Origin: CAZWCE01 sp964632505
GTDB taxonomy: Bacteria; Planctomycetota; Planctomycetia; Pirellulales; Thermoguttaceae
Direction: 5' to 3'
Length of the DNA: 64,000 nt
NCBI GenBank assembly: GCA_964632505.1
Contig: CAZWCE010000007.1
Coordinates: forward strand, 62,001 to 126,000
Positions 1-8,522 of the stretch are shown piece by piece. Made by a program: the position numbers and the translations under genes. The stretch's first letter is position 1. Each line of letters starts with the position of its first letter. The notes beneath the pieces are model-generated. The model was not told the DNA's origin. It was given only the letters and a program-made list of their open reading frames with translations, and did no database searches.

Positions 1-58
1 GAAATGGCCCAAGGCATATAGATTCTTTTTCCACCCCAATCCTACCGAGTTTTTCATC

Positions 59-1537
59 ATGGCACTCTCCAACGACCACTCCTCACGTCTACTTCGGGAC
101 GAAGCGCTCGACCGGCTTGCCCACGACTCCTTCGATCTGTTGATTGCCGGGGGAGGGATCGTCGGCGCCGGCATCGCGCGCGACGCCGCCATGCGAGGGC
201 TCCGCGTCGCGTTGGTCGATCAACACGACTTCGCCTTCGGCACCAGCAGCCGAACGAGCCGCATGCTCCACGGCGGATTGCGTTACCTTTCGCAAGGTCG
301 GGTCAAACTCGTCCGGGAAGCAAATCGTGAGAAAGGGATCCTCCGTCGCATCGCCCCGCATCTTTCCCCGCCTCTTCCGTTCCTCTTCCCCGCATACGAC
401 CAAAAAACACGGCCGCTGTGGCAATTGAAGATCGGGGTGAAAGCCTACGATCTGCTCTGCGGTCCCGATGGGAATTATGAGCCTTCACGTTCGATGGGTA
501 TCGATGAAATCCTCGAGCAATTGCCCGGTCTGAACGATCAAGATCTTCAAGGAGCGGTGCGTGTACTCGACGGTTTCACCAACGACGCGCGACTGGTCCT
601 CGATACACTCCGTTCCGCTTCGATCGCCGGCGCGGTCGTGGCGAACTACGTGCAGTTGCAGGAAGCCACGCCGGTGCCGAGCGGCTGGAAGTGCTACCTG
701 AAGAACCTGGAAAGCGACCAAGCGTTTCAGACGACCGTCCCGGTCTTCATCAACGCGACCGGTCCCTGGTCGGACAAACTACCCATGGCGAGCATTCCTT
801 TGCGACGAACCAAGGGAATCCATTTGGTCGTACCCCACGAGCGTCTCCCCGTGCCGGAAGCGGTGATCGTGACGCGCAAGGATCGCTACCTCTTCGCCAT
901 TCCCTGGGGAGAGCGAACGATTCTCGGATCCACCGACACCGATTACGACGAATCGCTCGAAGAGATTCCCGTCACCGGAAGCGATATCGCTTACGTGCTC
1001 GATGTGATCAATGAGGCGTTCCCAAGTCAAGAGCTCTCCTCTTCCGACATCGTCGCGACCTGGGCCGGCGTGCGTCCGCTCATCTCCTCCGGCGGAGACG
1101 AAGGCCCCTCGAACATTTCCCGAAGGCACAAAATCGCGATGCCGTATCCCGGTTGGCTCGACCTCGCCGGTGGAAAACTGACGACCTATCGGCAAATCGC
1201 CGAGGAGACGGTCGACCGAGTGCTGGATTATCTCACTCTGAAGGCGAAACGCTGCCCGACCGCGGAAACCGCGCTGCTGCCGCCCAGCGCGGTGGAGCAG
1301 TGCAGCACGGTCGTTCCCATCGAGCCTACTCGAGAACAGATCGCCCATTACTGCCGCCATGAATGGGCCTTTCGCCTGGAAGACGTGATGGTGCGGCGCG
1401 GGGGATGGCATCATTACGGAAAAGAGCGTCTCCGGCGTGCCCGAGCGGTCGCCGACTGGATGGCCGAGGAGCTCGATTGGCCGGAAGAGAAAAAAGCGGA
1501 GGAACTGTCCCATTACGAGTCGATCTGCGCTATGTAA
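59..1537 (+). CDS. glpD: FAD-dependent glycerol-3-phosphate dehydrogenase
   Basis: This enzyme oxidises sn-glycerol 3-phosphate to dihydroxyacetone phosphate and passes electrons to the quinone pool at the inner face of the membrane. The 492-residue length fits the GlpD/GlpA family. An N-terminal Rossmann motif AGGGIVGAG lies at about residues 30-38 and binds FAD. It is followed by the family signature SSRTSRMLHGGLRYL (about 62-76). A second dinucleotide-site signature near residue 380, AGGKLTTYR, leads into the C-terminal DAO_C-type helical domain. The ATG at 59 has no strong Shine-Dalgarno, but it gives the expected short leader before the FAD motif. The gene converges on the squalene-repeat gene with only 27 bp between the stops. 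No glycerol kinase or facilitator lies beside it in this window. Confidence 0.93.
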   Translation: MALSNDHSSRLLRDEALDRLAHDSFDLLIAGGGIVGAGIARDAAMRGLRVALVDQHDFAFGTSSRTSRMLHGGLRYLSQGRVKLVREANREKGILRRIAPHLSPPLPFLFPAYDQKTRPLWQLKIGVKAYDLLCGPDGNYEPSRSMGIDEILEQLPGLNDQDLQGAVRVLDGFTNDARLVLDTLRSASIAGAVVANYVQLQEATPVPSGWKCYLKNLESDQAFQTTVPVFINATGPWSDKLPMASIPLRRTKGIHLVVPHERLPVPEAVIVTRKDRYLFAIPWGERTILGSTDTDYDESLEEIPVTGSDIAYVLDVINEAFPSQELSSSDIVATWAGVRPLISSGGDEGPSNISRRHKIAMPYPGWLDLAGGKLTTYRQIAEETVDRVLDYLTLKAKRCPTAETALLPPSAVEQCSTVVPIEPTREQIAHYCRHEWAFRLEDVMVRRGGWHHYGKERLRRARAVADWMAEELDWPEEKKAEELSHYESICAM

Positions 1538-1564
1538 GGACGTCCATCATGCAGTGGGGCGTCG

Positions 1565-3196
1565 TCACTCGAGGACGATATCGCGGTAGATCGGCAAGTG
1601 GCGGTAATAGACCTCGAGCATGTAGATCGACAGGCAGGTCACGTAAAGCCGGCCGCCGTGCTGCCCCCAGGCGTCGCGCGAGGGATCCCAACTGCCGGTC
1701 TCGTTGCCTTCGCGGATCTGCATCTCCGGAACCCGTTGCCGCATCACCTCGTTCCAGCGCTGCCAGTACTTGCTCCGATGGCCCATATGATGGGCGACCT
1801 GGGCGGCATAATACCAGTAGTAGACATCGGGATCGCGACTGTAATCGATGCGATTCTCCGGTGAGGTGAGCCAGGCGAGCCCGGCTTGAAGACGAGGGTC
1901 TTCCTTCTTCCATCCCAAATACTGACGGCACAAGAGTGCTTCGGCGGTCATCGGTTTCGTGAAAGGATAGCCCGGTTCATACGCATACCGACTGCCGTCT
2001 CCATTCGCGACGGTATTCAGGAACAAATCGACCCTCTCGAGCGATTCGGGATCGACGGTCAACCCGGCCATCCGGGCACTTTGCAGCCCCATCAGCACCC
2101 ATCCGGTCACGGAGGTGTCGGACCGCCCGCCGGGGAAATACTTCCATCCGCCGGAGGAGCTTTGATTCTTCAGGCAATACTCGATCGCCTTCTCGGCCGG
2201 CAATCGATATTCCGACTGGTGAGTCATGGCGTACAATTCGCAAAGTGCGATCAGGCACTGCCCCTGCGTGTAGAAACGCGATTGCGGCTGTCCTCTACGG
2301 AAGAAGCACCCGAAATCGTCTTGTTGCTTGAGGAGCCAGTTCCATCCCCTTTCGACCTCGTCGCGATATTGCCCCCGGAGGGTGGTGCTGCCGTTTCCCT
2401 GGAAGGCCAGAAGCGCCATCGCCGTCGCGGCGGAACGATTTTCCCGCGACTCGTCGACCCCGTCGCGATAGGGACCGGTCAGTTTCCAACTGCCGTCACG
2501 TTGCTGGTTCCGTGCCAGCCAGGCAAGCCCTCGCTGGACCGCCTCTTCGGTCAGGGCCGTCCCGCCGTACTTGCCCAAGAGCGACTCTTTCGAACCTTCC
2601 GTGCGACCTTCCAAGGCAAGTCCGATCGCGTTGCGCGCCGGATCTTCCGAAATGAAGTTGGTACCGTCTTCCAAAAAATCGATCGGGTTGATCAGGTTCT
2701 GGAGAGGATCCTCCACCAGATTCAGTTCCTCGGGGGTCACGGCCACTTCGAGGGTCTCCGATTCATCGAAGACGCCCAAATCGCGCTCGAGCTGCTTGCC
2801 GAGTTGCTCGGAAAAGGTCGCCTCGAGTTGGTCGCCGGAAATGAACTGCGGCAACACGATCAGCGCCAAGAGAAGCATCAAAAAGATGTGAACCAAAAGG
2901 CTGATCAGCCACGGCGGGGCGTTCTTGACCGCCACATCCGACAGCGCCTCATGATCTTCCTCCGACGAGGGAACCACTTTCTCGGAGGTCCGCGGAGCCG
3001 GTTGCTTTCTCTCCTCTTTCGGGCGCGTATCGATTTTCGGAAGAGGATGCCGCGAAACCGCCTCGCCCTGGGAGTTCGAGCGCGCGGTCCCCTTCCCACG
3101 CAGCGGACCCGCGGGGGTGGAACCTGAACGTTTTTCCCGAGAAAGGGGGCTCTCTTGTCGGGGAGCGTCTTTCGAGCGACGCGACTCCTCCACCAT
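1565..3196 (-). CDS. Membrane-anchored prenyltransferase/squalene-oxidase repeat protein
   Basis: The 543-residue protein has a charged, Pro/Ser-rich cytoplasmic N-terminus (1-94), one membrane span (about 95-118, rich in L and I) and a long extracytoplasmic part. That part contains several alpha/alpha-toroid repeats of the squalene-hopene cyclase/prenyltransferase type, seen as QW-like units: GLAWLARNQQRDGSW, GWNWLLKQQDDFGCF and CLKNQSSSGGW. No DXDD catalytic acid cluster of true cyclases is obvious, so I infer a structural or binding role rather than terpene cyclisation. Such proteins are common in Planctomycetota and their function is unknown to me. The ATG at 3196 is preceded by AAGGAG about 9 nt upstream. 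A candidate promoter with an extended -10 lies at 3319-3327. Confidence 0.82.
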   Translation of the reverse strand: MVEESRRSKDAPRQESPLSREKRSGSTPAGPLRGKGTARSNSQGEAVSRHPLPKIDTRPKEERKQPAPRTSEKVVPSSEEDHEALSDVAVKNAPPWLISLLVHIFLMLLLALIVLPQFISGDQLEATFSEQLGKQLERDLGVFDESETLEVAVTPEELNLVEDPLQNLINPIDFLEDGTNFISEDPARNAIGLALEGRTEGSKESLLGKYGGTALTEEAVQRGLAWLARNQQRDGSWKLTGPYRDGVDESRENRSAATAMALLAFQGNGSTTLRGQYRDEVERGWNWLLKQQDDFGCFFRRGQPQSRFYTQGQCLIALCELYAMTHQSEYRLPAEKAIEYCLKNQSSSGGWKYFPGGRSDTSVTGWVLMGLQSARMAGLTVDPESLERVDLFLNTVANGDGSRYAYEPGYPFTKPMTAEALLCRQYLGWKKEDPRLQAGLAWLTSPENRIDYSRDPDVYYWYYAAQVAHHMGHRSKYWQRWNEVMRQRVPEMQIREGNETGSWDPSRDAWGQHGGRLYVTCLSIYMLEVYYRHLPIYRDIVLE

Positions 3197-3564
3197 GATC
3201 CTTGACTCCTTCAGCGAATCCCGTCCACCGATTCGGATTCTTTCCGAAAAATGCTCTCACACCGCCGATTCGAGGGGAAGAAACGCGGCGAAAATAGGAT
3301 GAATCGGCCTACACCTTCATTTTAGCAGCCGAAAACCGATTGGCTATTGAAAATCATAACATATTCCTACAAAAGAGGGTTCCGGCGAGGGTACAAGTCG
3401 GAGAAAGATCCCCGGGACACCCGGGCACCGACTTTCGGGCTGGAAATCTCCTACAGGGGCTCCGATCGGCAAAAACGCCATATTAGCCACGTGGCCGATT
3501 GTCTCGCTCGGATGAATCTCCTACCGGATCGCGAATAGACGCCCAACCGCCGTGGGAGTCGGAA
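3197..3564. other. Intergenic region with leader of the squalene-repeat gene
   Basis: These 368 bp contain no credible gene. They hold the leader and a candidate promoter of the leftward gene that starts at 3196. The right-hand side is the 3' flank of the LemA-like gene, where I see no clear terminator hairpin. Confidence 0.6.
3319..3327 (-). promoter_or_regulatory. Candidate extended -10 promoter element
   Basis: Read leftward the sequence is TGCTAAAAT, an extended -10 (TGn plus TAAAAT, 5 of 6 matches to TATAAT). There is no good -35 at 17 bp. It sits about 125 nt upstream of the start of the squalene-repeat gene, the only leftward gene it could serve. Confidence 0.35.
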
Positions 3565-4902
3565 TCAGTCGATCAACTGGACCTGAACCGGGGCTCGCTC
3601 GAAGTTCTCCGCCGCGATGTATTTCTGCGGTTTCATTCCGGCCAGCGTGGCGAGGAATCGGTCGGGAAAGACTTCGCGGCGATTGTTGTAGAACATCGCC
3701 AGATCGTTGAAGTAGCTTCGTGCAAGGGCGATCCGCTGCTCGGTCTCGCTCAATTGTTTCTGGAGCTGCATGAAATTCTCGTTCGCCTTCAGCTCCGGGT
3801 ACTGCTCCATCAGGGCGAGCAATCTCCCGGAACAGGCCTCCGGATCCGGTCCCTCGGCGCCCGGCTCGGTCGCCATCGCTTGTTTCCTCAGATCGGCTAC
3901 CGACTCCTGGACTTCCTTTTCATGGCCGCGCACGCCTTCGATCACCTCGACGATGTTCGGAATCAGGTCGTGGCGGCGTTTCAACTGGACATCGACATTG
4001 CTCCATCCCTGACTCACACGATTCTTCAAGCCGATCAGGCTGTTGTAGACGGTCCAGGTCCAGCCGATGCCCCAGAGCAGAAGGAAGACCAAACCGGAGA
4101 GGAAATAGTAGGGAATCAGACGGACCGGCTCCCACTCGAGCGTGAAGATGAATACCGCGGGCATGGCCGAAGCGAGGATCAGTCCCAACATGGCCAGAAG
4201 CCAGAACATCCAACGATTACTGCTGTGATGGTACTCCTCCGACTCGGTGGAGAGAAAGAACATTTTCGCCTCCGGATCGTGGGCGATCTCCGGAGCGACT
4301 ACGTCGTCGCGCAATCGGGCCTGTCCGACCAGGTAGAGGGAATGATGCAAAGGCAAGGCCGACTCGGAGAAGCGTCGCCGACCGGTCGAATGGGAGACTC
4401 CCCGGCGAGGTCCCTTTTCATAATAGAGCGGATCGTTCCGTCGGCAGGTTTCGTGAAAGATCTTCACCGGATGGACCTCAGCTCCCTCGGGAACGACGCG
4501 AATGATGCCCAAGTCGTCCTTCAGATAAAAGGGCCGCATGCGACAGTCGGAAGCGACGGTCTTCCATCCGCTCTCGGTCCGGGTCCTGGTGCGGCGATTG
4601 CCGTCGCTGTCGGTGTAGCTCTCGGTGACCGTCCGCGACCAGTGCTCTTCGACCGACCAACGGTACCAAACGCATCGCTCCCCGGCGAGATGGCTGACCA
4701 GCGGCTCCTCCGATTCGATCGTCCCTTTCAATTCGACCAAGCCGATGAAAACGCCCAGGGTCTTCGAAGTCGGGAGGTCGGCCATCAACCGGCAACGGAG
4801 ATTTGCCCGAAGCGAGAAGAACAGGCAGAGCAACGAAAGAAACACCAGAACGCCCACCGCGATCGCGGCGATGTTGGCGGGGGAAAGATCGGAAAAAAGC
4901 AT
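3565..4902 (-). CDS. LemA family membrane protein with N-terminal GIDE-like domain
   Basis: This 445-residue protein joins two modules. After an N-terminal membrane span (about 9-31) comes a region like the bacterial GIDE/MUL1-type domain (about 40-200), with the typical GLVELKGTIES and CVWYRWSVEEHW stretches. Two further hydrophobic segments follow (about 217-265). The last 180 residues are a LemA domain, an antiparallel helical bundle recognisable from YNSLIGLKNRVSQGWSNVDVQLKRRHDLIPN and ARSYFNDLAMFYNNRREVFP. LemA proteins are membrane-associated and their biochemical role is poorly known. The GIDE part is named after an E3 ligase fold in eukaryotes, and bacterial copies lack evidence of ligase activity. 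The gene is followed leftward by the squalene-repeat gene; neither gene explains the other. Confidence 0.82.
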   Translation of the reverse strand: MLFSDLSPANIAAIAVGVLVFLSLLCLFFSLRANLRCRLMADLPTSKTLGVFIGLVELKGTIESEEPLVSHLAGERCVWYRWSVEEHWSRTVTESYTDSDGNRRTRTRTESGWKTVASDCRMRPFYLKDDLGIIRVVPEGAEVHPVKIFHETCRRNDPLYYEKGPRRGVSHSTGRRRFSESALPLHHSLYLVGQARLRDDVVAPEIAHDPEAKMFFLSTESEEYHHSSNRWMFWLLAMLGLILASAMPAVFIFTLEWEPVRLIPYYFLSGLVFLLLWGIGWTWTVYNSLIGLKNRVSQGWSNVDVQLKRRHDLIPNIVEVIEGVRGHEKEVQESVADLRKQAMATEPGAEGPDPEACSGRLLALMEQYPELKANENFMQLQKQLSETEQRIALARSYFNDLAMFYNNRREVFPDRFLATLAGMKPQKYIAAENFERAPVQVQLID

Positions 4903-5055
4903 GGGAGTCCTCGTTTGCCGATGGAATCAGGTGGGCACGATACCGCACTTTTCCTCCCCTCTCGGGGAAAGGAATCATCAAAAGACGAGTACACGATTAT
5001 ACCATCTCCTGATCGCTGGAAAACAAGCACCGGGGGAGGATTCAACGTCCCGCGC

Positions 5056-5089
5056 AAAAAAAAGCGACTTCGCCGGAAGACGAAGCCGC
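5056..5089 (-). terminator. Intrinsic terminator of the aldo/keto reductase gene
   Basis: Reading leftward, GCGGCTTCG pairs with CGAAGTCGC (9 bp, one G-U pair) around an 8-nt loop and runs straight into eight T residues. It lies 50 bp past the stop of the aldo/keto reductase gene, so it ends that transcript before the LemA gene. Confidence 0.85.
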
Positions 5090-5139
5090 GGGAACCGATG
5101 ATACACTTTTTGCCGGAAAGAAGGATTCCGAGGATGATT

Positions 5140-6159
5140 CTATCGGACGTTCGACTCTCGTGCGATGCGATCCATCGTTTCGACCTCCTGCCGGGCAAGT
5201 TCGATCCGGCCGGCTTCGGCGTTCTCGGTCACCTGCCGCACCTTTCTCCCGCCGCAGAGCACGTGCATCTTTTCGTACTTGGCGAACGTCCAGGCGATGA
5301 TCAACTGGGCAATCGTCGCCTGGTGTTTTTCGGCGATCGGGCCGAACTGCTCGAGCATGGAATTGACGGATCGGATATTCTCGGCGGAAAAGCGGGGATT
5401 CGAAGCCCGCAGGTCGCCTTCTCCGAAGCTCCGGTCGGGATCCATCTTCCCGGTCAATAGGCCGTTGACCAGTGGCGAATAGGCGAGGATGCTGATTCCC
5501 TGCTTCGCGCAATGTTCGAAATAACCTTCTTCCTCGAGCTTGCGGTCGAGCAAGCTGAAACGTTCCTGATCGACGTCGACCGGCCCGCCCTTTTCATATT
5601 CTTCGATCTGCCGGACCGAGGCGTTCGAGACGCCGATCGCGCGAATCTTCCCCTGATCCTTCAACTTTAAGAGCATCGCCATGGTGTCCTCAATCGGCGT
5701 GGTGTTTTCCTGCCAATGAGTTTGATAAAGATCGATATAGTCGGTCTTGAGGCGCTGGAGACTGGCCTCGATCTCCCGGGCGATCCCTTCGGGACGTAAA
5801 TATTTGTACACGTAATACTTCTCGAAGTCGGAAGTCGCCCCTTTCTCATCGGTGTAGAAATGCAGCTCGCCCTTGCCTTCTTCCCATTTTTCTTCCGACC
5901 AATGGAGACCGCACTTGGTGGCGAGCACCACTTGGTCACGTTTTCCCGCGATCGCTTTGCCGACGATCTCCTCGGAGCGTCCGAAGCCGTACATCGGTGC
6001 GGTATCGATCAGATCGATTCCCGAATCAATCGCGGCCGCGACGGCGTCGAGGGCATCCGACGTATCGGTTCCTCCCCACATCCAGCCGCCGATGGCCCAG
6101 GCGCCGAAGCCCACCACCGAAGTCTCGATGCCGGATTTTCCCAATTCTCGTTTTTGCAT
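5140..6159 (-). CDS. Aldo/keto reductase
   Basis: This 339-residue (beta/alpha)8-barrel oxidoreductase is predicted to reduce aldehydes or ketones with NAD(P)H in the cytoplasm. The family catalytic tetrad can be read: Asp and Tyr in DTAPMYGFGRSEE (about 51-63), Lys in VLATKCG (about 83) and His in LYQTHWQ. The C-terminal cofactor segment contains HVLCGGRKVRQVTENA. An insertion around residues 85-115 (a lysine- and glutamate-rich stretch after the catalytic Lys) is longer than in the shortest family members. The substrate cannot be told from sequence; sugars and small carbonyls are both possible. The gene is flanked by its own terminator, and 135 bp separate it from the upstream CoaB gene. 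Confidence 0.9.
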   Translation of the reverse strand: MQKRELGKSGIETSVVGFGAWAIGGWMWGGTDTSDALDAVAAAIDSGIDLIDTAPMYGFGRSEEIVGKAIAGKRDQVVLATKCGLHWSEEKWEEGKGELHFYTDEKGATSDFEKYYVYKYLRPEGIAREIEASLQRLKTDYIDLYQTHWQENTTPIEDTMAMLLKLKDQGKIRAIGVSNASVRQIEEYEKGGPVDVDQERFSLLDRKLEEEGYFEHCAKQGISILAYSPLVNGLLTGKMDPDRSFGEGDLRASNPRFSAENIRSVNSMLEQFGPIAEKHQATIAQLIIAWTFAKYEKMHVLCGGRKVRQVTENAEAGRIELARQEVETMDRIARESNVR

Positions 6160-6294
6160 GATAATAAGATCCTTTCATTTCACGTAGGATGCATGAACTC
6201 GTTCACCGGAAGAACCACGCCCGTCTGCCGAAGAAGCGATTCGGCGACCGAATATTTCAGCGCAACTGCCGGTGTTTTCCATCGATTCGATTTT

Positions 6295-6924
6295 TCAACG
6301 GTTAGACAGGCGATCGTCGATCACCTGGAAAATCTCGCGAGCGACTTCCTTTTTATCTCCTCTGGCGACGACGAGCGTCTCGCCGTCGGGGGCGATGACC
6401 TCCACGAGGGTCGTCGGCTGATGGATCGCCGAAGCATCGTTCAAGACGATCAAGTCGCAATTCTTGCGTTCCAACTTTTGCAGAGCGAGAATCCGATGAT
6501 CGGTCGTTTCCAAGGCGAAGGCGACCATCCACTGATGCTTCTTGTGTTTGGCCAACTCGGCGATGACGTCGGTCGTTTCGATCAGGTGCAGTCGCAGGGA
6601 ACGGCCGGTCTTTTTCAATTTATGAGTCGCCACGCGCACGGGACGGTAGTCGCACGGCGCCGCTGCGCCGATGACGCCATCGCAAACCGGCAACTTTTCC
6701 AGGGAGGCTTCGAGCATCTCACGGGTCGTCATGACCGAGATGACCTCGCACTCTTCCGGATAGACAACGTCGACCGGTCCTGAGACGACGACCACGTCGT
6801 TGCCGGTCTCCACCGCCGCGGCGGCCAGCGCAGCCCCCATCCTTCCGCTCGAAGCATTGGTCACGTAACGAACCGGGTCGAGGTATTCCCGTGTGGGGCC
6901 GGAAGTGATCAGAATGCGAGCCAT
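6295..6924 (-). CDS. coaB: Phosphopantothenate-cysteine ligase domain protein (CoaB only)
   Basis: CoaB joins 4'-phosphopantothenate and cysteine in coenzyme A synthesis. The 209 residues match only the C-terminal half of the usual bifunctional CoaBC: the start ARILITSGPTREYLDPVRY, then NASSGRMGAALA (about 23-34), and the later NDASAIHQP segment, equivalent to the conserved N-D of the synthetase domain. The flavin-dependent decarboxylase half (CoaC) is absent and is not encoded next to it, so a separate coaC gene elsewhere is expected. The ATG at 6924 has AGGAAA upstream. The gene follows the nfn pair by 94 bp and may be transcribed with it. Confidence 0.85.
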   Translation of the reverse strand: MARILITSGPTREYLDPVRYVTNASSGRMGAALAAAAVETGNDVVVVSGPVDVVYPEECEVISVMTTREMLEASLEKLPVCDGVIGAAAPCDYRPVRVATHKLKKTGRSLRLHLIETTDVIAELAKHKKHQWMVAFALETTDHRILALQKLERKNCDLIVLNDASAIHQPTTLVEVIAPDGETLVVARGDKKEVAREIFQVIDDRLSNR

Positions 6925-7018
6925 GGAGTTTCCTATCGATGCCGATTTTTTGAATGCTTCTCCATGCGGACCTCACAAAACAGAGATTTCGCTCACGTCG
7001 ATTGATAAGACCGGATAT

Positions 7019-8419
7019 TCATGTGACGGGAATTCCGGCCGACCAATCGGGGGTTTTCTCGGCCGAAAAATAGGCATGCATGTCCTGGGCGGCCAATCGT
7101 CCGGCGCCCATCGCCTCGATCACGGTGGCCGAACCGGTGACGATATCCCCGCCGGCCCAGATCCGCTCGCGCGTGGTCCGCCCGTTCGAATCCGCCACGA
7201 CATACCCCTTGCGATTCAGTTCGATTCCCGGCGTGTTTTTCAGCAATACAGGATTGGCCGCGGTTCCGATGGCGACGATGACCAGATCGGCCGCCATCTC
7301 GAATTCGGATCCCTCGACGGGCACCGGACGTCGGCGACCACTCTCATCGGCTTCGCCGAGTTCCATCTTCAGACAGATCATCCCGCGAACACGGCCCTGA
7401 TCGTCGCCGAGATAAGACACCGGATTTGTGAGCAATTGAAACGCGACGCCCTCCTCTTCCGCATGGTGAATCTCTTCCAATCGGGCGGGCAGTTCCTCGC
7501 GCGAACGACGGTAGACGATCGTGACCTTTTCCGCGCCGAGCCGCAAAGCGGTTCGCGCGGCGTCCATCGCGACGTTGCCGGCTCCGATCACGGCGACGTT
7601 TTTGCCGGGAATCACGGGAGTATCGTACTCGGGAAACCGGAACGCCTTCATGAGATTGCTTCGCGTGAGATATTCGTTGGCCGAATAGATACCTCCGAGA
7701 TCTTCGCCCGGGAGCCCCAGGAACATAGGCAATCCCGCGCCGACGCCGATAAAAACCGCATCGAACCCTTCTTCTTCGAGCAGCTCCTCGATGGTGAGCG
7801 TTTTCCCGATCACTTGGTTCAGTTCCAGCCGTACGCCGAGTTGCAAAAGGTAATCGATCTCCTTCTCGACGATCTCCTTGGGGAGACGAAATTCCGGAAT
7901 TCCGTACATCAATACGCCGCCGGGTTTATGAAAGGCCTCGTAGATGACCACTTCATATCCCAAGAGCACCAGATCGCCCGCGGTGGTCAAGCTGGCCGGG
8001 CCGGAACCGATGACCGCCACCTTTCGTCCGTTCGGCTCGGGAATATCGGGCAATTGCACCAGCTCGTTCTCACGCTCGTAATCGGCGACGAATCGTTCGC
8101 AGCGCCCCACGGCGACCGGATCGAATTTCTTCCCGAGGATACATTTCGCCTCGCACTGATCTTCCTGGGGGCAAATCCTTCCACAAATCGCCGGCAAGGC
8201 GTTGGTCTTCTTGATCCGCCGAGCCGCTTCGTCGAATCGCCCATCTCTCAGCAACTCCAAAAAACCGGGGATATCGACACTCACCGGACAGCCTTCGACG
8301 CAGAGCGGACGTTTGCACTGCAGGCAACGCCCCGCTTCCCGACGAGCCGTTTCCGGGGAATAGCCCAACGGAACCTCCTGAAAATTGCCTGCTCTCTCTT
8401 CGGGCGGCTGCTCAGGCAT
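7019..8419 (-). CDS. nfnB: NfnB/SudA-type large subunit, FAD/NAD(P)-binding iron-sulfur oxidoreductase
   Basis: This protein belongs to the family called GltA (homotetrameric glutamate synthase small-subunit-like), SudA or NfnB. With its neighbour it probably forms an electron-bifurcating ferredoxin-dependent NADP reductase or a sulfide dehydrogenase. Cysteines for two [4Fe-4S] clusters are seen in CLQCKRPLCVEGCP and ICGRICPQEDQCEAKC (first 110 residues). Dinucleotide-binding loops follow: VIGSGPASLT (about 135) and VIGAGNVAMD (about 276), then a C-terminal AGGDIVTG motif for FAD. The annotated ATG at 8419 begins at the conserved PMPEQ segment, whereas relatives have extra residues before it. 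An in-frame AUC with a perfectly placed AAGGAG occurs at 8476, giving 485 residues. No glutamate synthase large subunit is near, favouring the Nfn/Sud reading. Confidence 0.85.
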   Translation of the reverse strand: MPEQPPEERAGNFQEVPLGYSPETARREAGRCLQCKRPLCVEGCPVSVDIPGFLELLRDGRFDEAARRIKKTNALPAICGRICPQEDQCEAKCILGKKFDPVAVGRCERFVADYERENELVQLPDIPEPNGRKVAVIGSGPASLTTAGDLVLLGYEVVIYEAFHKPGGVLMYGIPEFRLPKEIVEKEIDYLLQLGVRLELNQVIGKTLTIEELLEEEGFDAVFIGVGAGLPMFLGLPGEDLGGIYSANEYLTRSNLMKAFRFPEYDTPVIPGKNVAVIGAGNVAMDAARTALRLGAEKVTIVYRRSREELPARLEEIHHAEEEGVAFQLLTNPVSYLGDDQGRVRGMICLKMELGEADESGRRRPVPVEGSEFEMAADLVIVAIGTAANPVLLKNTPGIELNRKGYVVADSNGRTTRERIWAGGDIVTGSATVIEAMGAGRLAAQDMHAYFSAEKTPDWSAGIPVT

Positions 8420-8473
8420 CGGAGCCCGCTCATTTCGGGGATTCTTCTGCTGATTCTTTTCCTTCGGACTATC

Positions 8474-8488
8474 GATAGCTTACTCCTT
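8474..8488 (-). promoter_or_regulatory. Shine-Dalgarno with a candidate AUC start for the nfnB-like gene
   Basis: Reading leftward, AAGGAG (8488-8483) is followed by the 6-nt spacer TAAGCT and then ATC (8476-8474), in frame with the nfnB-like gene. An in-frame TAA lies in the spacer itself and there is no ATG, GTG or TTG between it and the ATG at 8419. The 19 extra codons are open and carry the residues that usually precede the PMPEQ motif. Confidence 0.4.
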
Positions 8489-8522
8489 CGATCTCGTTTC
8501 CGAACGGATTGCGGTGACGGCC

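Noticed and set aside
3499..5460. 653-codon rightward frame opposite the LemA-like and aldo/keto reductase genes
   Set aside because: It spans two genes and their intergenic terminator; no ribosome site or domain.
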